64,000 bases of DNA from Lyophyllum atratum (GCA_014905825.1 JACGCN010000003.1:1612001-1676000); one strand, 5' to 3'. Counted from the stretch's first letter, positions 10,919-23,155 are shown. The notes: generated by a model not told the origin, from the sequence alone. Numbers and translations are program-made.

Positions 10919-13900
10919 TCAGAGCTGAGGAGAAGAAGGCAATTCTGGCTCGGAGGCACCATTACCAGTGAACATCGCCTTTAAGGTCATCTCGCTCCGT
11001 TTCTGGCGCACGCGCTCCGCCTCTTCCGCCCCACCCGTCATCTTCAGCTTCTTCCCGCCGACAAACTCGGAAAGCTCAGCATGCAGGTCATCGGACCGTG
11101 CTGCCAGTTCCTTCTGCCGATTCTTCTGGTTGGCCTCGATAGCTTTCATCCGTTTTTCGGGATCTACAGCTGCCCCACGGATTTCGAGCATCACGTTGTT
11201 CAGGCCATCACCTTCAGTAGGCAGAGGAGGCCTGAAGCTTTTATTACGCGGCCCGTTCCGTGGCCTAATAGCACCGTTAGGGCCTGCGCCCCGAAGGGAG
11301 ATGACCTTCTCGATATGTCCATAGACCTCCACGACCGCTTTGTGGTCCTCGAGCAGATCGCTCAAAAATTCCTCCTGGTGTGTAAGGAATTGTTGTTCCT
11401 CGACGATATTCTGCAGCTCCTCCTCCCACGTCTTCTTCCACATCGGCTTGATTGTTTTGATGTGCTCCTTCAGACTCTCGAGCTCGCTAGCCACAGAATC
11501 GATATCCTTCTTGATCGTCTTGACGTACTGCTCTTTAGGTGTGATCTGCCTCTTGGTGACATCGTCTTTGACATTTTCGACTGTATCCAGAAGCTTCTCG
11601 ACCTCGGTCAACACGTTTTGACTGCGGGTATCGAGCTTCTTCTTGCCCGTGTCGATGTATCCCCTCGCGCCACCAACACTCGTATTCGCGAGCTGTTTCA
11701 CGGACTGGGTCTGCGTCCGGAGTGTCCCAAGTGACTCCTTGGTCGTCTTCATGAACTCTGTGTACAACTGGCGCATGATACCAAGATCGCGGCGGAGGTT
11801 CTGAACCTCGTCAAACTGCGTCTTGAGGTCTGTGACAACGCGATTCGAGTAATCCGATAGCATTGAACCGCCAGTCATTTGAGGCTGAAGGGATTGTCCC
11901 GTCATCTGCATTTGCATATGCGAGTACCCCGCAGGCGAAAAAGGCTGTGATTCGAAGAGGGGATTCGAGGATTCGCCCACAAAACGGGACAGACGTCGGG
12001 CGACATGCTGGAATTGACGATCAGTAGGGCGGTTCTGGTGTGGCGTGCTTTCTGCAAGGGAGTCGGCGACGATGTTGGGGAGGATCATAGATGGACGATT
12101 GCTGCTTGCTACGGCGGACTTCAGCTCCTTGATATCGTTTGAGAGGTTTGAAATCTTTGAATCGATGTGCTGCTTTGATTTGGTCGAGAGCTACAACCAC
12201 GGAATTTAGATTGTGTATACAGTCGAAGGGGATAACGACGTACGTTCGATGTTGAGAGACAGTAGACACTTCTCCTTGACTTCGTCGGTGTCCTCAAGTT
12301 CGTACTGAACGCCGCTTGAGGGATCACGGATATATATCGCTGGAAAGTTATCCTGGCCGGGATTATACGAGAACTTGTCCACAAAAAGAACGCGCAAGGA
12401 AGCAAAAGATATGCTAGGCTCTATGACAGTTTTCTTCACCTCCCGTCCGAGCTGTAAAAATACTGTTATCCGTGACGGATCGGTTGGAGCCTCCGCAGGT
12501 TTGTCGGCTATATAGGGCGTATCACTTGGCTCAACAATAAGAGGCGGTTCTGGAGCCTTTGGTAATTTGGGGACGGGCGGTGTAGGTGGCTTCCTTTCGG
12601 GGGTTGCGGTCCTTGATATCGAGCGCGACCTGGCACTCCCTTCATGCCTTGACGGGGCGGGTGCTATGGCGTGCGGCTCTTCGTCATCTACCTCTGTGAG
12701 GACAGCTAGGTCCCCTGGAGTCAAGGCTGACGATGCTGCCAGAGAGCGCCGGTTGGGATGGCCGCCACCACGGACAGAGCGTTCACGTGCCGTCGATCCA
12801 CCAGTCATTTTCGAAATGTTGAAGGTAGAGAACCGCTTGGAGGCGCGTCGTTCAAGTACATCGCTCTTTTTCAAAGCAGCCAGTGAATTTGCCATCGCAG
12901 GTGGAAGCTCGGGTGGAGGTGTTTCAGGGGTCGGGGAAGAGGAGGCATTGCCCTGGTCCAAACTAGGACTAGAGGGCTCAATAACAACAGCGGGAGGTGA
13001 TGAAAGAGGTTTGTCCACGAGCGAATATCTCTTCACGCTTGCCGGAACAGCGGAAGCTGGTGGAGGCTTTGGCGTATTTTCAGGGGGAAGATTGGGTGAA
13101 GGATTGGGCGGGATAGTTCGGGGAGACGAGAAGGGAGATGGTATATCTGTAGCCTGAGATGGGTATCGTTCCGTTGGTGGTTTATATGGGATGGCGGTGT
13201 TCTCTTCCTCGAACGACTGTGTTGATGATGGTGGTTGCTCCGGAACTGGCGGAGCAAACCCGCCGACGAACCTGTCATTATCATTGGGGAGTCTGCAGGC
13301 TGTGTTGTGGGACCCTTCCGCCTTCCAGATGATGATTGCCCGCTTCCTCTCGAGAGACTATCGCGATCAGGTCTTTCCCCTTCAGCCAGCGTTCGCGACA
13401 GCGTAGAACGATGCGTCCCCTCGGCCCGCCGTGAAGACCGTTCTCCACGTGAGGAGCGGCTTTCAGTCCTATCGTGACCACCCCCCGACTGGTCTGATCC
13501 GCGACGATGGTCGGATACTATCCTTCGATATATTGACTGTTTCCCTCGTAATCCCGTCAGCAAATCAGTGATCACACGCCGCACAGTTGGTAGGTAAAGC
13601 TCAAGATTCTCCGCCGTGGCGTCCTCAGCAAGACATTGCTCAAGAACATTTCGAAGGTCGTCAGGTACGGACATGAGCTCACTGTACTTCGAATGTGAGA
13701 AGAAGCCAACGACAGAAGACTGATACTCACGCCATGTCAATATTGAATGCAGCAAAGGCAGCCACGGCTGCGTTGAAGTCGTTTCCGAGGCGAACATATA
13801 CGTCGCTGACTTGATTTTCGTCCATCTTCAACGTACTCCATAACGTTAACGCCTCAAGCAGCTGTTTGATCGATACCAGCAAACGTGTCACTGCCGATTC

Positions 13901-14142
13901 TACAGCCGGCTTGAATGTCCAGGTCAGCTTCAGCTACTATTGAAATATAGGGTCCAGAGCCTCACATGTGCGGCCTGGCGCGTCCCTCGTTCACTACGTC
14001 CAGTTGAAGAGGTTGATGAGACTGATTGATTGTCGCGTCGAGATGCATGTCCTTGGCTACCGCCTGACCTCGATGACATTTGTGAGGCGACGGATGGATG
14101 AGGGAAGACGGATGGACGCTGGAGGTGTGGTGCAAGCTCCAA
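10919..14142 (-). CDS. BUD6: BUD6/AIP3 actin-interacting polarity factor
   Basis: Bud6/Aip3 binds actin monomers and works with formins at growing tips and bud or septum sites. The start at 14142 gives a Ser/Arg-rich head, then after an intron (about 13930-13966) the Bud6 N-terminal signature LTWTFKPAVESAVTRLLVSIKQLLEALT and VSDVYVRLGNDFNAAVAAF, then ELMSVPDDLRNVLEQCLAEDA. A long low-complexity Ser/Pro/Arg region follows. The C-terminal half is the AIP3 domain: ITVFLQLGREVKKTVIEPSI, VDKFSYNPGQDNFPAIYIRD, VQYELEDTDEVKEKCLLSLNIE, and a coiled-coil region running to PEKRMKAIEANQKNRQKELA. One frameshift lies near 13256-13262 (a T run), and the splice near 12191-12241 leaves the frame off by one, so a second indel is likely. 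About 1,000 residues, in line with filamentous fungal homologues. Confidence 0.92.
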
Positions 14143-14294
14143 AGCCTAAGCCGAGGTTGCTCAATTGTCTGCGGTCAACCTGAACGTGCGAAAGTGTTGC
14201 CTACTCTAGGCGAAACACCCTACAAATCTCGAATTCAACTACTTTAGCGTTACAATATTTAAATAGTCAGTCATAGTATATACATCGCCCAAGA

Positions 14295-16831
14295 TCATAG
14301 AGGAGGAGCGCCTTTGCCAGTGATGATCATATCGTCTACAATTTCATCTTTCTCCGTACGCTTGTACGTCCTGATCGTCTCCCCGTAATCCGAAATTTCG
14401 TATATTCGGAATCGACGGTCGAAGCTTTACAACTGATCTGAGTGTTTCTTTCATGGAAAAATGGATGGAGCCAGCTTACCCGACTTTTCCATATCCGGAA
14501 TACGACCTGCGTAGTCTGTAAGCATTCAAGAATGAATACATGGAACCACTTCACTTACCCTCCACCCCCGAAACAGTGCCAGACTCCCTTTACTCGCCGA
14601 CAGTTCTCCGTAACTAGTAGGAGCTCATTAAAGGATATCCATATAAGTGAAGGACGAGAGCTGACTATGACAATGACCGTTTCCGATGACCTTGACTTCG
14701 AGGGCATTTCCTTTACCAATGTGGTCACTCTCTTGCGCCTGTAGAATGCTTTTCTCGAAGAAGCCGTCATTGCCTTTCGCGTAACTAGGAGGTTCTTGCC
14801 CGTGGGTACCAACATCGAGAGGTTTGTCAGTCCGGGGATTGATATCAGCTTTTGAGTAGGCTTCTGGCCTGTTGATATTCTATGAGGCGATCAGTAGGTC
14901 GAAAAACGAAGAGCTCACAAAGGTATATGGAAAAACATCAAAGCGTTGGGCTTGGCTAATCTCCTTGTATCTGGGGTAATTTGTCCTTGCCTATCTTTCA
15001 AGATATGTCCAAAGTCTTTGCCTGTGTCAGGCCGGAATGGACGCTCAAGCTGATCCATCGATGCTACATAAATTCATCAGATTTTTGGAGGCGGATCTCA
15101 TTTCAAGATGCAGTATACCGGATTCCTGGAGAAACCAGTTTGTTTGACTCTTCAAGACAATGGTCAGATTTGTATAATCAAGAGAGAAAATGGCTCTTCA
15201 CCTCCCTAATCCAATCATATGCAGTGGGAACAAATCCGAATAATTCCAGGTAGCCTCGGGAGTATGAGCCAGAATCGAGGAAATATAGAGTCAATAGTTG
15301 GGTCTTGGAACTGTATCGTATAAAGTCGTGAGGGAGCGTTAACATTATAAGACCTTTCAACTCACGCATCAGCACTTTTCACCTTCAAGACATAATTGCC
15401 AACGCCATGAACATCCTTTGGACCTCTCTCAACAAGACTATAAGGCAGTGCCTTCATCAACATCAACTGCTCCTCCTTCAACAAACCATCTTCCTCGTCG
15501 TGATTTCCAAACACCGTTGCCCAGGGTATGCCTTTCTCGGTCACGGCCTTTGCAAATTTGGCCAGAACAGACTTTGAATCCCAGGTGGTTCTTTGGCCGT
15601 TTAACTGATCGCCCGAAAATACCACAAGGTCCGGCTTTTCAGCCGCAAGCGCTCTCCCGATAAGTGTCGTCGTTAGGTTGTCTGAATGTTCACATGGGTT
15701 CCGGGAGGTGTCGCGGCACAGACCTTGCGACACGGAATAATGAAGGTCGGCGATCTGCATGATCTTAAATTTCCCATCACGAGAAAAGTGCAGAGGCGGC
15801 GCGCGTGGCGGGACTAGGCGATTGGATGATGTTTGAGGTCTTATCTACAATTGAGTGAAAATCATGCATACCTTTCACGCCGCGTCGGTAAGTGATCCAG
15901 GTAGCCTCCACCCTTCCCTTTTCCGCCATCGTGGGTGGATTAAGCTTCTCAAATCCATACCACGGAACATCTTCACCATACAAGACGTCCAACTCCGTGA
16001 TGATGTTGGCGCGCTCCTCGGCCGCCATTTTGGCCATCGTCTTTCCAGTGCGATACCATAAGTATAGTGGAGGTACTCGAAGGATGCCAGACCTAAGGGA
16101 GACGGTAACTTTGTGCCAGTCATCCGAAGGAGAGGGTTGCTCGTTTTCCAAAAGCAGCTGGATATCGGTGATTAGATTGACATCCTGCCGTCTTGTACGT
16201 CGGTAGTATATATTCTTAGAAATTCAGTGGTAATTTGCGGGGGTCGGATGCAGCAACATACCAGGTAGGGAGAGACGTAGCCGCCTTCAAGGTTCAAGTC
16301 TCGCTTGACTCGTACCCACTTTCCTTGTATTGCGTCTTGCTCACTGGTAGAGTCAGGTCCACATAGGTCTTGCCCCAAGGACGGATCCACCATGCACCGT
16401 GTAACGGTAATCTCAGATACTGTATTTGGAAGTAATGACTCCGTCAAGTGGTAAGTATCATGAAGGTCGGACTCGACGCACGGCCGGTAGTGTGAGGTAG
16501 CAGCGGGGCCCACACGTCTAACTGGAAAACTTGTTGAATCAACCTTATCTTCAGAAACGGTGACGTTCCACCAGTCAACCCCTTCAGGCACCTCTGCGTC
16601 GATACTTGTGCCCAAATCGGATGTATTGCCCTTCACTGGACTTTGAGCATTACTGGGCATTGATACAACTTCCCAAGATTGCCAACCAATCTTTTGAATC
16701 AGTCCTGGGCCGGGAGATGGCTGGTATAGAATGAATATCCATGTAAGGAGAAACGAGAAGCCGATGACTGCTGTGAAAGGTGCGCAGATAGACCTAAAGG
16801 AGCGGAAGGCTTTCATACAGGTTATCGCCAT
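14295..16831 (-). CDS. DCR2: DCR2-like calcineurin-type phosphatase, membrane anchored
   Basis: The ATG at 16831 places one membrane helix near the start (FTAVIGFSFLLTWIFILYQ), making a type II anchor. A variable domain comes first (IGWQSWEVVSMP, a vWA-free region with WITYRRGVK at its end). The metallophosphoesterase core follows: KIMQIADLHYS (D-x-H), VVFSGDQLNG (GD), WATVFGNHDEE (GNHD), and near the C terminus VKVIGNGHCH (GH-x-H). The last exons give RRVKGVWHCFGGGGSYSGYG and FDRRFRIYEISDYGETIRTYKR, ending GKGAPPL. This order matches the yeast Dcr2/Sia1 family; yeast Dcr2 dephosphorylates Sic1 and affects the unfolded-protein response. About seven short introns. It lies 152 bp upstream of BUD6 on the same strand and is divergent from uL23m. 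Confidence 0.85.
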
Positions 16832-17017
16832 GGCTGTCCTCACCGCCGAGGGTGCGGCCTTGAGGTATGGAGATACTCGAGGGTGGAGAACGATGACACC
16901 TGGAGCCCGCCAACTTAGACGTGTAGTTACACGCCACTGGTCACGTGTCAATAAATTTGTGGACAGTGAATCCGCCTAAGTTTCACTGTCACTGTCAGTG
17001 TGAGTGGACAACCAAAC
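16832..17017. promoter_or_regulatory. Divergent promoter between DCR2-like and uL23m genes
   Basis: A 186-bp gap separates the two start codons, so both promoters and leaders must lie here or overlap the DCR2 5' region. No clear TATA box is seen; a short CACTGTCACTGTCAGTG repeat lies at about 16984-17000. Confidence 0.5.
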
Positions 17018-17890
17018 ATGCAGTCTCTCGCTCTGACTGCTCGACGGCTCTACTCGACCGCGCCGACAAAACTTCCTCACCTTGCCCGGGTTGCGAGGAC
17101 AACATCGACTCCTCTTGCCGTCCGTCTCCGCCGCCGAAAAAAGTTCGGTCCCATAGCAGTTGGCGCTACAGACTCAACACGACAAGGTCTCACACCCACT
17201 GAGGTCGCACGTTACAAGCGACTCAGTGCCACAGGCAAACTCAAAGTCATAAATGAGGAACAGGTCACCGAAGCCCAATGGATACAGCGGCTAAATGAGA
17301 GGAGGTCCCGCGTGCGTGGTATACAGACGGTAGAACGCGGAGGGGCGGAGGAGACGGAGGTCGTGGGTCGGCGCGTTTACCTTCCCAACATCATCATTCG
17401 ACTAGTTCGCAATAACACCCTCAAAGGAGAGCCATATAATCCCTACGAAGCTACCTTCCGCATCCCCCAGTCAGTCACCAAGACCGATATGCGGTCGTAC
17501 CTCCTCGCCATCTATGGCGTCCAAACGACGTATATTCGTACAGACAACTACATCTCTCCTATATTCCCAAGGATAGGAGGCAACAAGCGCAAGGCCTTCA
17601 AGACCTACAAACGCGCCGTTGTGGGTCTGGTCGATCCCTTTTACTATCCTCTTCGAATGGAGGACATGCCGACAACAGAGAGGACGCAGCGGGAGAAGTG
17701 GATTGAAGATACCTTCCAGATCCAGGCAACTCGGTCCCTGCAAAAATACGAGCTTCTCAGGATGACCAAGGGGCAGGCGAAGGGATGGAAGTTCAAGGAA
17801 CCACTTGCCACGAAGCGTTCGCATATCCTAAGGCTCATCGCGGAGAGGCGGGAGAAGCGGGAGGGTCTTATCATTGGGCAGGACGCGTGA
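17018..17890 (+). CDS. MRP20: Mitochondrial large ribosomal subunit protein uL23m
   Basis: An intronless gene of 290 codons from the ATG at 17018. The first about 30 residues form an arginine-rich, acid-free mitochondrial targeting sequence (MQSLALTARRLYSTAPTKLP). The core carries the uL23m signature: VYLPNIIIRLVRNN, PYNPYEATFRIPQSVTKTD, RSYLLAIYGVQTTYIRTDNY, and after a basic stretch GLVDPFYYPLRMEDM. The long charged C terminus (WKFKEPLATKRSHILRLIAE) is usual in fungal Mrp20. The protein sits near the exit tunnel of the mitoribosome. No frameshift is seen. Confidence 0.93.
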   Translation: MQSLALTARRLYSTAPTKLPHLARVARTTSTPLAVRLRRRKKFGPIAVGATDSTRQGLTPTEVARYKRLSATGKLKVINEEQVTEAQWIQRLNERRSRVRGIQTVERGGAEETEVVGRRVYLPNIIIRLVRNNTLKGEPYNPYEATFRIPQSVTKTDMRSYLLAIYGVQTTYIRTDNYISPIFPRIGGNKRKAFKTYKRAVVGLVDPFYYPLRMEDMPTTERTQREKWIEDTFQIQATRSLQKYELLRMTKGQAKGWKFKEPLATKRSHILRLIAERREKREGLIIGQDA

Positions 17891-18456
17891 GTGGCAGGAG
17901 ATGAGAGAGCGCGGGTGAGCGCATCACTCTTGATAAACCGAAGTTATCCAGCGAGGACTCCGTCCCTCCTCCTACCACACAGCAGAGTAGCATCCCAGCC
18001 ACCAATTAATTATGTTTCTCCTCTGCATCACATGGCGAGCGCCGAATGGCTAGGCTTCGCAGCATCTTCAATGTTCAATCATTCAAGCTTCTCTTAAAAT
18101 CAACGGTTATGTATAATTTTCAGCTTCCACCTATTTGTCTTGACCTACCAGATCGTACAACCTCTTCGGCTCTCCTGCACCATTCAGGCGCCCGTTGTCA
18201 ACCGTGTTCTGTGATACTTTCCCCTCCTCTATGATATCCAGCACTCATTCCCACACGCACTGTTCGTCTCTCGCTGCAATCAGCCCCTTGGGATCCTATC
18301 AGACCACACCGCACCTGAATGAACCTGGAGGAAAAATCAGGACCAAGAAAGGAGTCAACAACGAAGTTGCCTACCGCGCCATTACAGATTTTACCTTCCT
18401 TCTGTTATACGTCTACCGCGCCCTGCGTCCTTCGTAGAGGAGCCAACAAATTTTAG
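17891..18456. other. Stretch without a clear gene between uL23m and a possible unknown gene
   Basis: About 570 bp. Open frames at 17891-18097 and 18195-18437 (+) could include 5' exons of the possible gene beginning near 18457, but no splice junction with a sensible length joins them, so they are left uncalled. Confidence 0.4.
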
Positions 18457-18992
18457 GTATGGAGAAGTCACTCTCGAAGTTATTGCTCCCACTATTGCAG
18501 AGATCGTCACAACTGCAAGTCTTTTTGGTATGTATGTCTCGCTTAGGAAATTGGCTCTGCAGACCCGTTCCTTTCAGCTGATCAGCAAGATGAAACTGAC
18601 ATCGAGCATCCGGGTGAGATTCTGGGTATTGGCAAGCGAACGTCTTCGCCCCTTCGCGGAAAGATCGCCACGTCCTTTTTGGAGTGTATGGCCCCGTTGA
18701 AGATGCACGCCTCACCCGAACCCTATCCTATCAAAACTCCTGGGGACAAACACACGTGGGCTGGGACGAATGCAGAACCGAATGCCAATGGGGCATCGAT
18801 AGCAAGAGGGTCAGTCAGAAGCCCGAAAAAAGGTATCCCCTTCGCGTTGTCATTGCGAGATTTCTCGGACTCTTCATATTCAAGAAAGCGCCCGCAAGAA
18901 CGGCGTACTTCATTATCCGTCTAGTCCATCGCGTCTGGCACTGGGTATTTGACACGCCAGTGACCCTGCAGGAACTTCGGGATGGGCTCTAG
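18457..18992 (+). CDS. Possible gene of unknown function, 5' end not located
   Basis: Three exons can be joined in one frame: 18457-18527 (YGEVTLEVIAPTIAEIVTTASLF), 18563-about 18610 (DPFLSADQQDETDIEHP) and about 18661-18992 (DRHVLFGVYGPVEDARLTRT, then NSWGQTHVGWDECRTECQWG and a basic, hydrophobic C terminus ending TLQELRDGL). The second intron (50 nt, GTGAGA...AAAG) is normal; the first is only 35 nt, which is short even here. The joined protein reads as sensible coding sequence, but I recognise no family. The 5' end is missing or lies in 17.9-18.45 kb. It could also be a broken remnant. Confidence 0.4.
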
Positions 18993-19319
18993 GACCTGTC
19001 AATCGGAATGATATAATAAGCGGCGTAGCAATGGTAGCATGAAAGCAGTACCGAACGATGTTCGAGTAGAATCCCCGTCCCAATAATCAAATAAATGTTC
19101 AAGCTTCACTGCCGTCCGCGCGATTGGAATTTCAGTGAAGATCTTAGCTCAGAGCCCCAAACTCCACTGCCAGGGAGTCGTACCCGGGGACGCGGTCCAC
19201 TTGAATTTGTACGGGTGATCTTTACGCGTTTCGATCACCTGATCGTGCTCTGTTTAACTCGGTTAAATAGTTATTATTAACCTTAGTTGCGCGAGATTTC
19301 TTGCCCTCTTCCTACTTCG
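18993..19319. other. Gene-free stretch upstream of the LRR gene
   Basis: About 330 bp. An AT-rich patch (19263-19282) lies just ahead of the ATG at 19320 and may be promoter. A tRNA-like TTCGAG near 19062 does not fold into a tRNA. Confidence 0.4.
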
Positions 19320-21049
19320 ATGTACTCTACAGCATCAGCTTACTCTTACTCCTCTTCACCACCTTCCTCGCCGGCTACCTATATAGATTCATCATCGCCG
19401 CCTTCTTCTCCTGCGCCTGACCCTCGAATTCAGGACGAGGACGATATCCCTCCGCTTTCCCTCGTCCATCCATTTGCCGCCTCCGCCAAGGCGAACTGGC
19501 AGCCACCGCAGTATGAAAAGAAGCGGGCCATGTCACCGATTACCCCTCCGTCCACCGTGAAGAAGGCAAGGTATAACCAGCCAATAGTCCACACCCAATC
19601 ATCGCCGACAACCAGCACGTTCCTATCATCACCTGCTTCTATTAGACGTCTGATCACAGCAGAGGAGATAGAAGCACGGATTTGGGACGAAGCTAGTACA
19701 AAGGTGGTTGACGAAAGTCATGGGGCTGTCAACCTCGAGTCAGTCCACGCATGTAATTTATGCAGATAGCGCATGTATGCTAAATACAAGAACTAGGAAT
19801 CAAAACTTAACCCATATACCGGAGTCCTTCATTGAAGATCTACACAACTTTTACTGTTCCCCCGCAGACTAGTGAACTTATCAACTTGATTCTACAACCT
19901 GGTGTTCCCAGCCCCACCAGACCACTGAGTCGTGTTGCGACGGCACCGCCGAGCAATGCCGAGAACATACCTCGATTTCTGCAACGCGCCCGTAGCGCTG
20001 CAGCCATCTCGTTTGGGCTTCCCAGGGAGAAGCTTCAACTGTTCTTATCCACAAACTCGATATCCTCCCTTCCTCTCTCCCTGTTCAGCTTACAAAACCT
20101 GACCGTACTCTCTCTCCGTGAGTGCCTTGATAACTAAATCTAGTGGCCTTACATAATAGATATGCTCCCAGGAAACAATCGACTGAAGTATATTCCACCA
20201 GAGATTGTTGGACTAAAGAATCTGCAGGAGCTAAATATCGCTCAAAACAAGATTGAGTATCTGCCTGCGGAGATGCTGCAGATGACCCTGAAGACATTCT
20301 ATGTTTATCCCAACTCGTTCATCGATCCATCATCATCATCCGACCGCTATTCCCTTCGATCCTCAACTCTTAGCCAGAATCGTGTATTCCAGCGGCGCCC
20401 CGTGTCGAATACAGAACATATGCTGCCAAGGGTTCTACCTCTTGTAGAGCTTCTCCTCCGCGCCCTCGTATCACCATCGGGTTCAGCTATGTCGTCGGAG
20501 ACCATGCTCGATAGATACTATCAGCTCCCCTTGGCTGAGGATCTAGAGAATCCAGTAGAACTCCCTTCCTTACTCTCCGCCAAAAAGATTCGCTTCACCC
20601 GCCGCTTACCTCCCGCCATACGAAGCATCCTGCATGCCTGCCTTCCTGGCTCAGTCTATCTCGAGGAAGATTCGGGAAGGACTTCCACCTCTACCAGCGA
20701 CATTTGTGATATGACCGGAGTAGGCATCTGTCCATCGCCCAAGCACCAAAGACTAGGCACAACGAGGATCTTTGTACGTCCAGCAGAGGAACGCTTCTCA
20801 TGGGAGAGGACGGTTGCTGGTTATAGTATGAGTGGGACCGTGCCCGTGCGTTGGCGGGGGTGCCAGCGGGGATGTCTAGACTTCCTGGATCCGCCAAAGG
20901 AGGCACAGCACCCTGCTGTGGACGTGTCTGATGTCAGTCTGAATGATGCGGATATCGACATGATTGAGGGGGAAGATATGGATGAGGTTGTGCAAGTCTT
21001 TCAACTGGACACGTCAACGCCAGGCAGGTTGGATGACTTCGGCGACTGA
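19320..21049 (+). CDS. Leucine-rich-repeat protein, conserved fungal type
   Basis: The ATG at 19320 opens a Ser/Pro/Tyr-rich, probably disordered head of about 110 residues, then RRLITAEEIEARIWDEA. After one or two introns (about 19739-19798) the first repeat-like segment NQNLTHIPESFIEDLHNF appears. Further on come SISSLPLSLFSLQNLTVLSL, then after an intron (about 20117-20172) NNRLKYIPPEIVGLKNLQEL, NIAQNKIEYLPAEML, which are clear LxxLPxxIxxLxxLxxL repeats. The C-terminal half has LPRVLPLVELLLRALV and an acidic tail. Short LRR proteins of this kind usually act as binding scaffolds; no partner can be named. A one-base shift near 19840-19865 breaks the frame. It converges on the ZAP1-like gene with 243 bp between stop codons. 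Confidence 0.75.
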
Positions 21050-21292
21050 TAGCCTAGGTGAAGAGAAGCACAGAATACCTTACATATCCAGTGATAATTC
21101 GGGCAACAGGCAGAGTGTTCTGGTATAAACATGTAACGAGGAAAACGAAAAGCTTACTGTACTCTACCGCAGATAATTCAAACAGCCTAAGATGTATATC
21201 ATGCACTTGGAGTAAATGTAAAACTACAAAAAGCAACGGAGAGTATACTTTATCTGTCTCCTCCTAACAAGACCTCAACACTATGGACTTGT

Positions 21293-23155
21293 TCATTGGA
21301 TAACGGTAGAGGATTGTTCCTTTTGATCGGGAGTTTTCTTCCTATGTACTCCAAGATGTCTCGTCAATTGGTCGGGCCTTGCAAATGACTTGTTGCATCC
21401 GGATTCAGTACAGCAGTACGGGCGTGCACCAGTATGGGTTCTTAGCTAGTGATAAATCACATCAGAATGGACCTGGAGGACAATTTCGATCTGTGAACAT
21501 ACATGCTTTGATAGATTAGAGGACTCAGCAAACGCTCTGGAGAGAGATAAGCACATCATGAATAGCAAAATCATGAACATACATACTTATCGCAGAACTT
21601 GCATTTGAACGGTTTTTGACCATTGTGGATGCGCTTGTGAATCGTCAGAGCACCGGTAATTGCAAAAGTCTTTCCGCATCCCGGATAATCGCAAACGTAC
21701 GGTTCTAGAGCAGAACCAGCATGTTAAGGAAAAGCGAGAATCAGATCGAGGGTGTACTCACTTTCTTGGGTGTGCCTGCGCATGTGTTGCTGCAATGTCG
21801 CGGCTTCAGAGAAATACTGCTGGCACATCTTGCACTGGTAAGGGCGGTGCCCGGTGTGACTCTGCAACCCAGAATAAATATCAGCATACGTAGAAGAGGC
21901 AGGCCAAAAGAACAGTCACTTGTAAATGCCGGCATATCTTTTGTTTGCTAGAAAAACCGCTCTTGCCGTTGCGGTTGCATCCTTCCCAAAAACACTCATA
22001 TTGCGCTTTACCACCACCAACGTGAACAACAGTTATGTGCGAGGTCAGATCCTCATAGGTGCTGAATGAATGTCCACAGGATTGCCACTGGCACCTGTGG
22101 GTCGCGGCAGTAGGGGTTGACAAAGTTGACCGACTGGCACATTCGGCTAGGGGCTGCAAGGATCCCAGAGAGGTATCAATTTTATCATCTACCATGTTCG
22201 ATGCTGTTCGATGATGATGATTATCCATGCCAATATGATCACGGAGAAGGTGATCGGCAAGTATGCGCAACACTTCATCGATATGATCGCCTGAAGAGGA
22301 GTTAGGTATAGATTCCGAGGATGGGTAAATACTGCAATCGCGCCATCGGCAAGCAAGTTGTGAGACCTCCGGATGAGTCGATGCCAAGAAATGTGTCGTT
22401 TCAGCGCTGAAGGGCAGTCGCAAGTGGTCGACGTTGACGTGGCCAACGAGCTCCGACAAGGAGGTAAAGCTCGCTTGGCAGTTTCCCCACATGCAAGACA
22501 GTATTTCGGGTCCATCTCCAGCAGGAGGAGACGGCACAACATGTTTTCCGGTGTGAGGAGGGAGCAACGGAGGAGCAGGTTGCATGATTACATCTCCGGG
22601 CATATCGATATATGAGATTGGCCCCAGAGGGTCTGGGGGGTTCATGGCAGGCTCTGTCCTTGGATACGACACTTCTTCAAGCCCGCTGCAGGAGCACATG
22701 AAGTCTTCGAATGAAGGATTCCCATGAGAACGATGTATTTGAAAGTTGGTCACCGTTCCGGGTCTCTGAGGTGTACGAATGATAATTGGTACAACAGTGC
22801 AGCTGCCACTGCATTGAATTTGGACATTTGAATTCTCAGTGACACGTATCCTCTCAAGAGGCCGTTGAAAACTCACAAATTCGTCAAAACCATCACAGTC
22901 AGTGCAGTTTGCGGTCCCATCATCACAGACAAGGTCGCAGGGCAGATCCCCGTTTCCGTGACACTGATTCACTTCATTATGGTCGGGATCGCTGCATGCG
23001 ATAACGACGCATTGGTCGGTACACTGCGATGTGATCTCTGTGGATGGGTATATTGGCTCAACGCAGTCTTCGCAAGCCGCTGCAGCTGTTGACAAGATGA
23101 TGCTGGATAGATTTTTTTGGTTTTCCCAAATCGCTTGATACGGCGGCGTATGCAT
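21293..23155 (-). CDS. ZAP1: ZAP1-like C2H2 zinc-finger transcription factor
   Basis: Eight C2H2-type fingers can be read: CMWGNCQASFTSLSELVGHVN, a longer CRWRDC unit, CQWQSCGHSFSTYEDLTSHI, CFWEGC with KQKICRHLQ, CKMCQQYFSEAATLQQHMRRH, CDYPGCGKTFAITGALTIHKRIH, CKFCDKVSFAESSNLSKHLRTH and CCTESGCNKSFARPDQLTRHLGVH. This order, with paired atypical fingers ahead of a block of DNA-binding fingers, is that of the zinc-responsive regulator Zap1. Ahead of them is a cysteine-rich N-terminal region (CEDC, CTDQC, CDLVC, CTDC) that could bind metal. The ATG at 23155 is the first in the frame. Introns at about 21886-21918, 21704-21759, 21544-21592 and 21449-21501 split the last fingers. In yeast Zap1 activates zinc uptake genes under zinc limitation; the same role here is an inference. 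Confidence 0.83.

Noticed and set aside
11081..11734. Long plus-strand open frame inside BUD6
   Set aside because: It is the antisense shadow of the AIP3 coiled-coil exon on the minus strand and has no domain of its own.
12567..13157. Plus-strand open frame of 196 codons, Gly/Ser-rich
   Set aside because: Antisense of the low-complexity linker of BUD6; biased composition keeps stops away.
19020..19085. Possible second tRNA around a TTCGAG motif
   Set aside because: The flanks do not form T-arm or acceptor stems.
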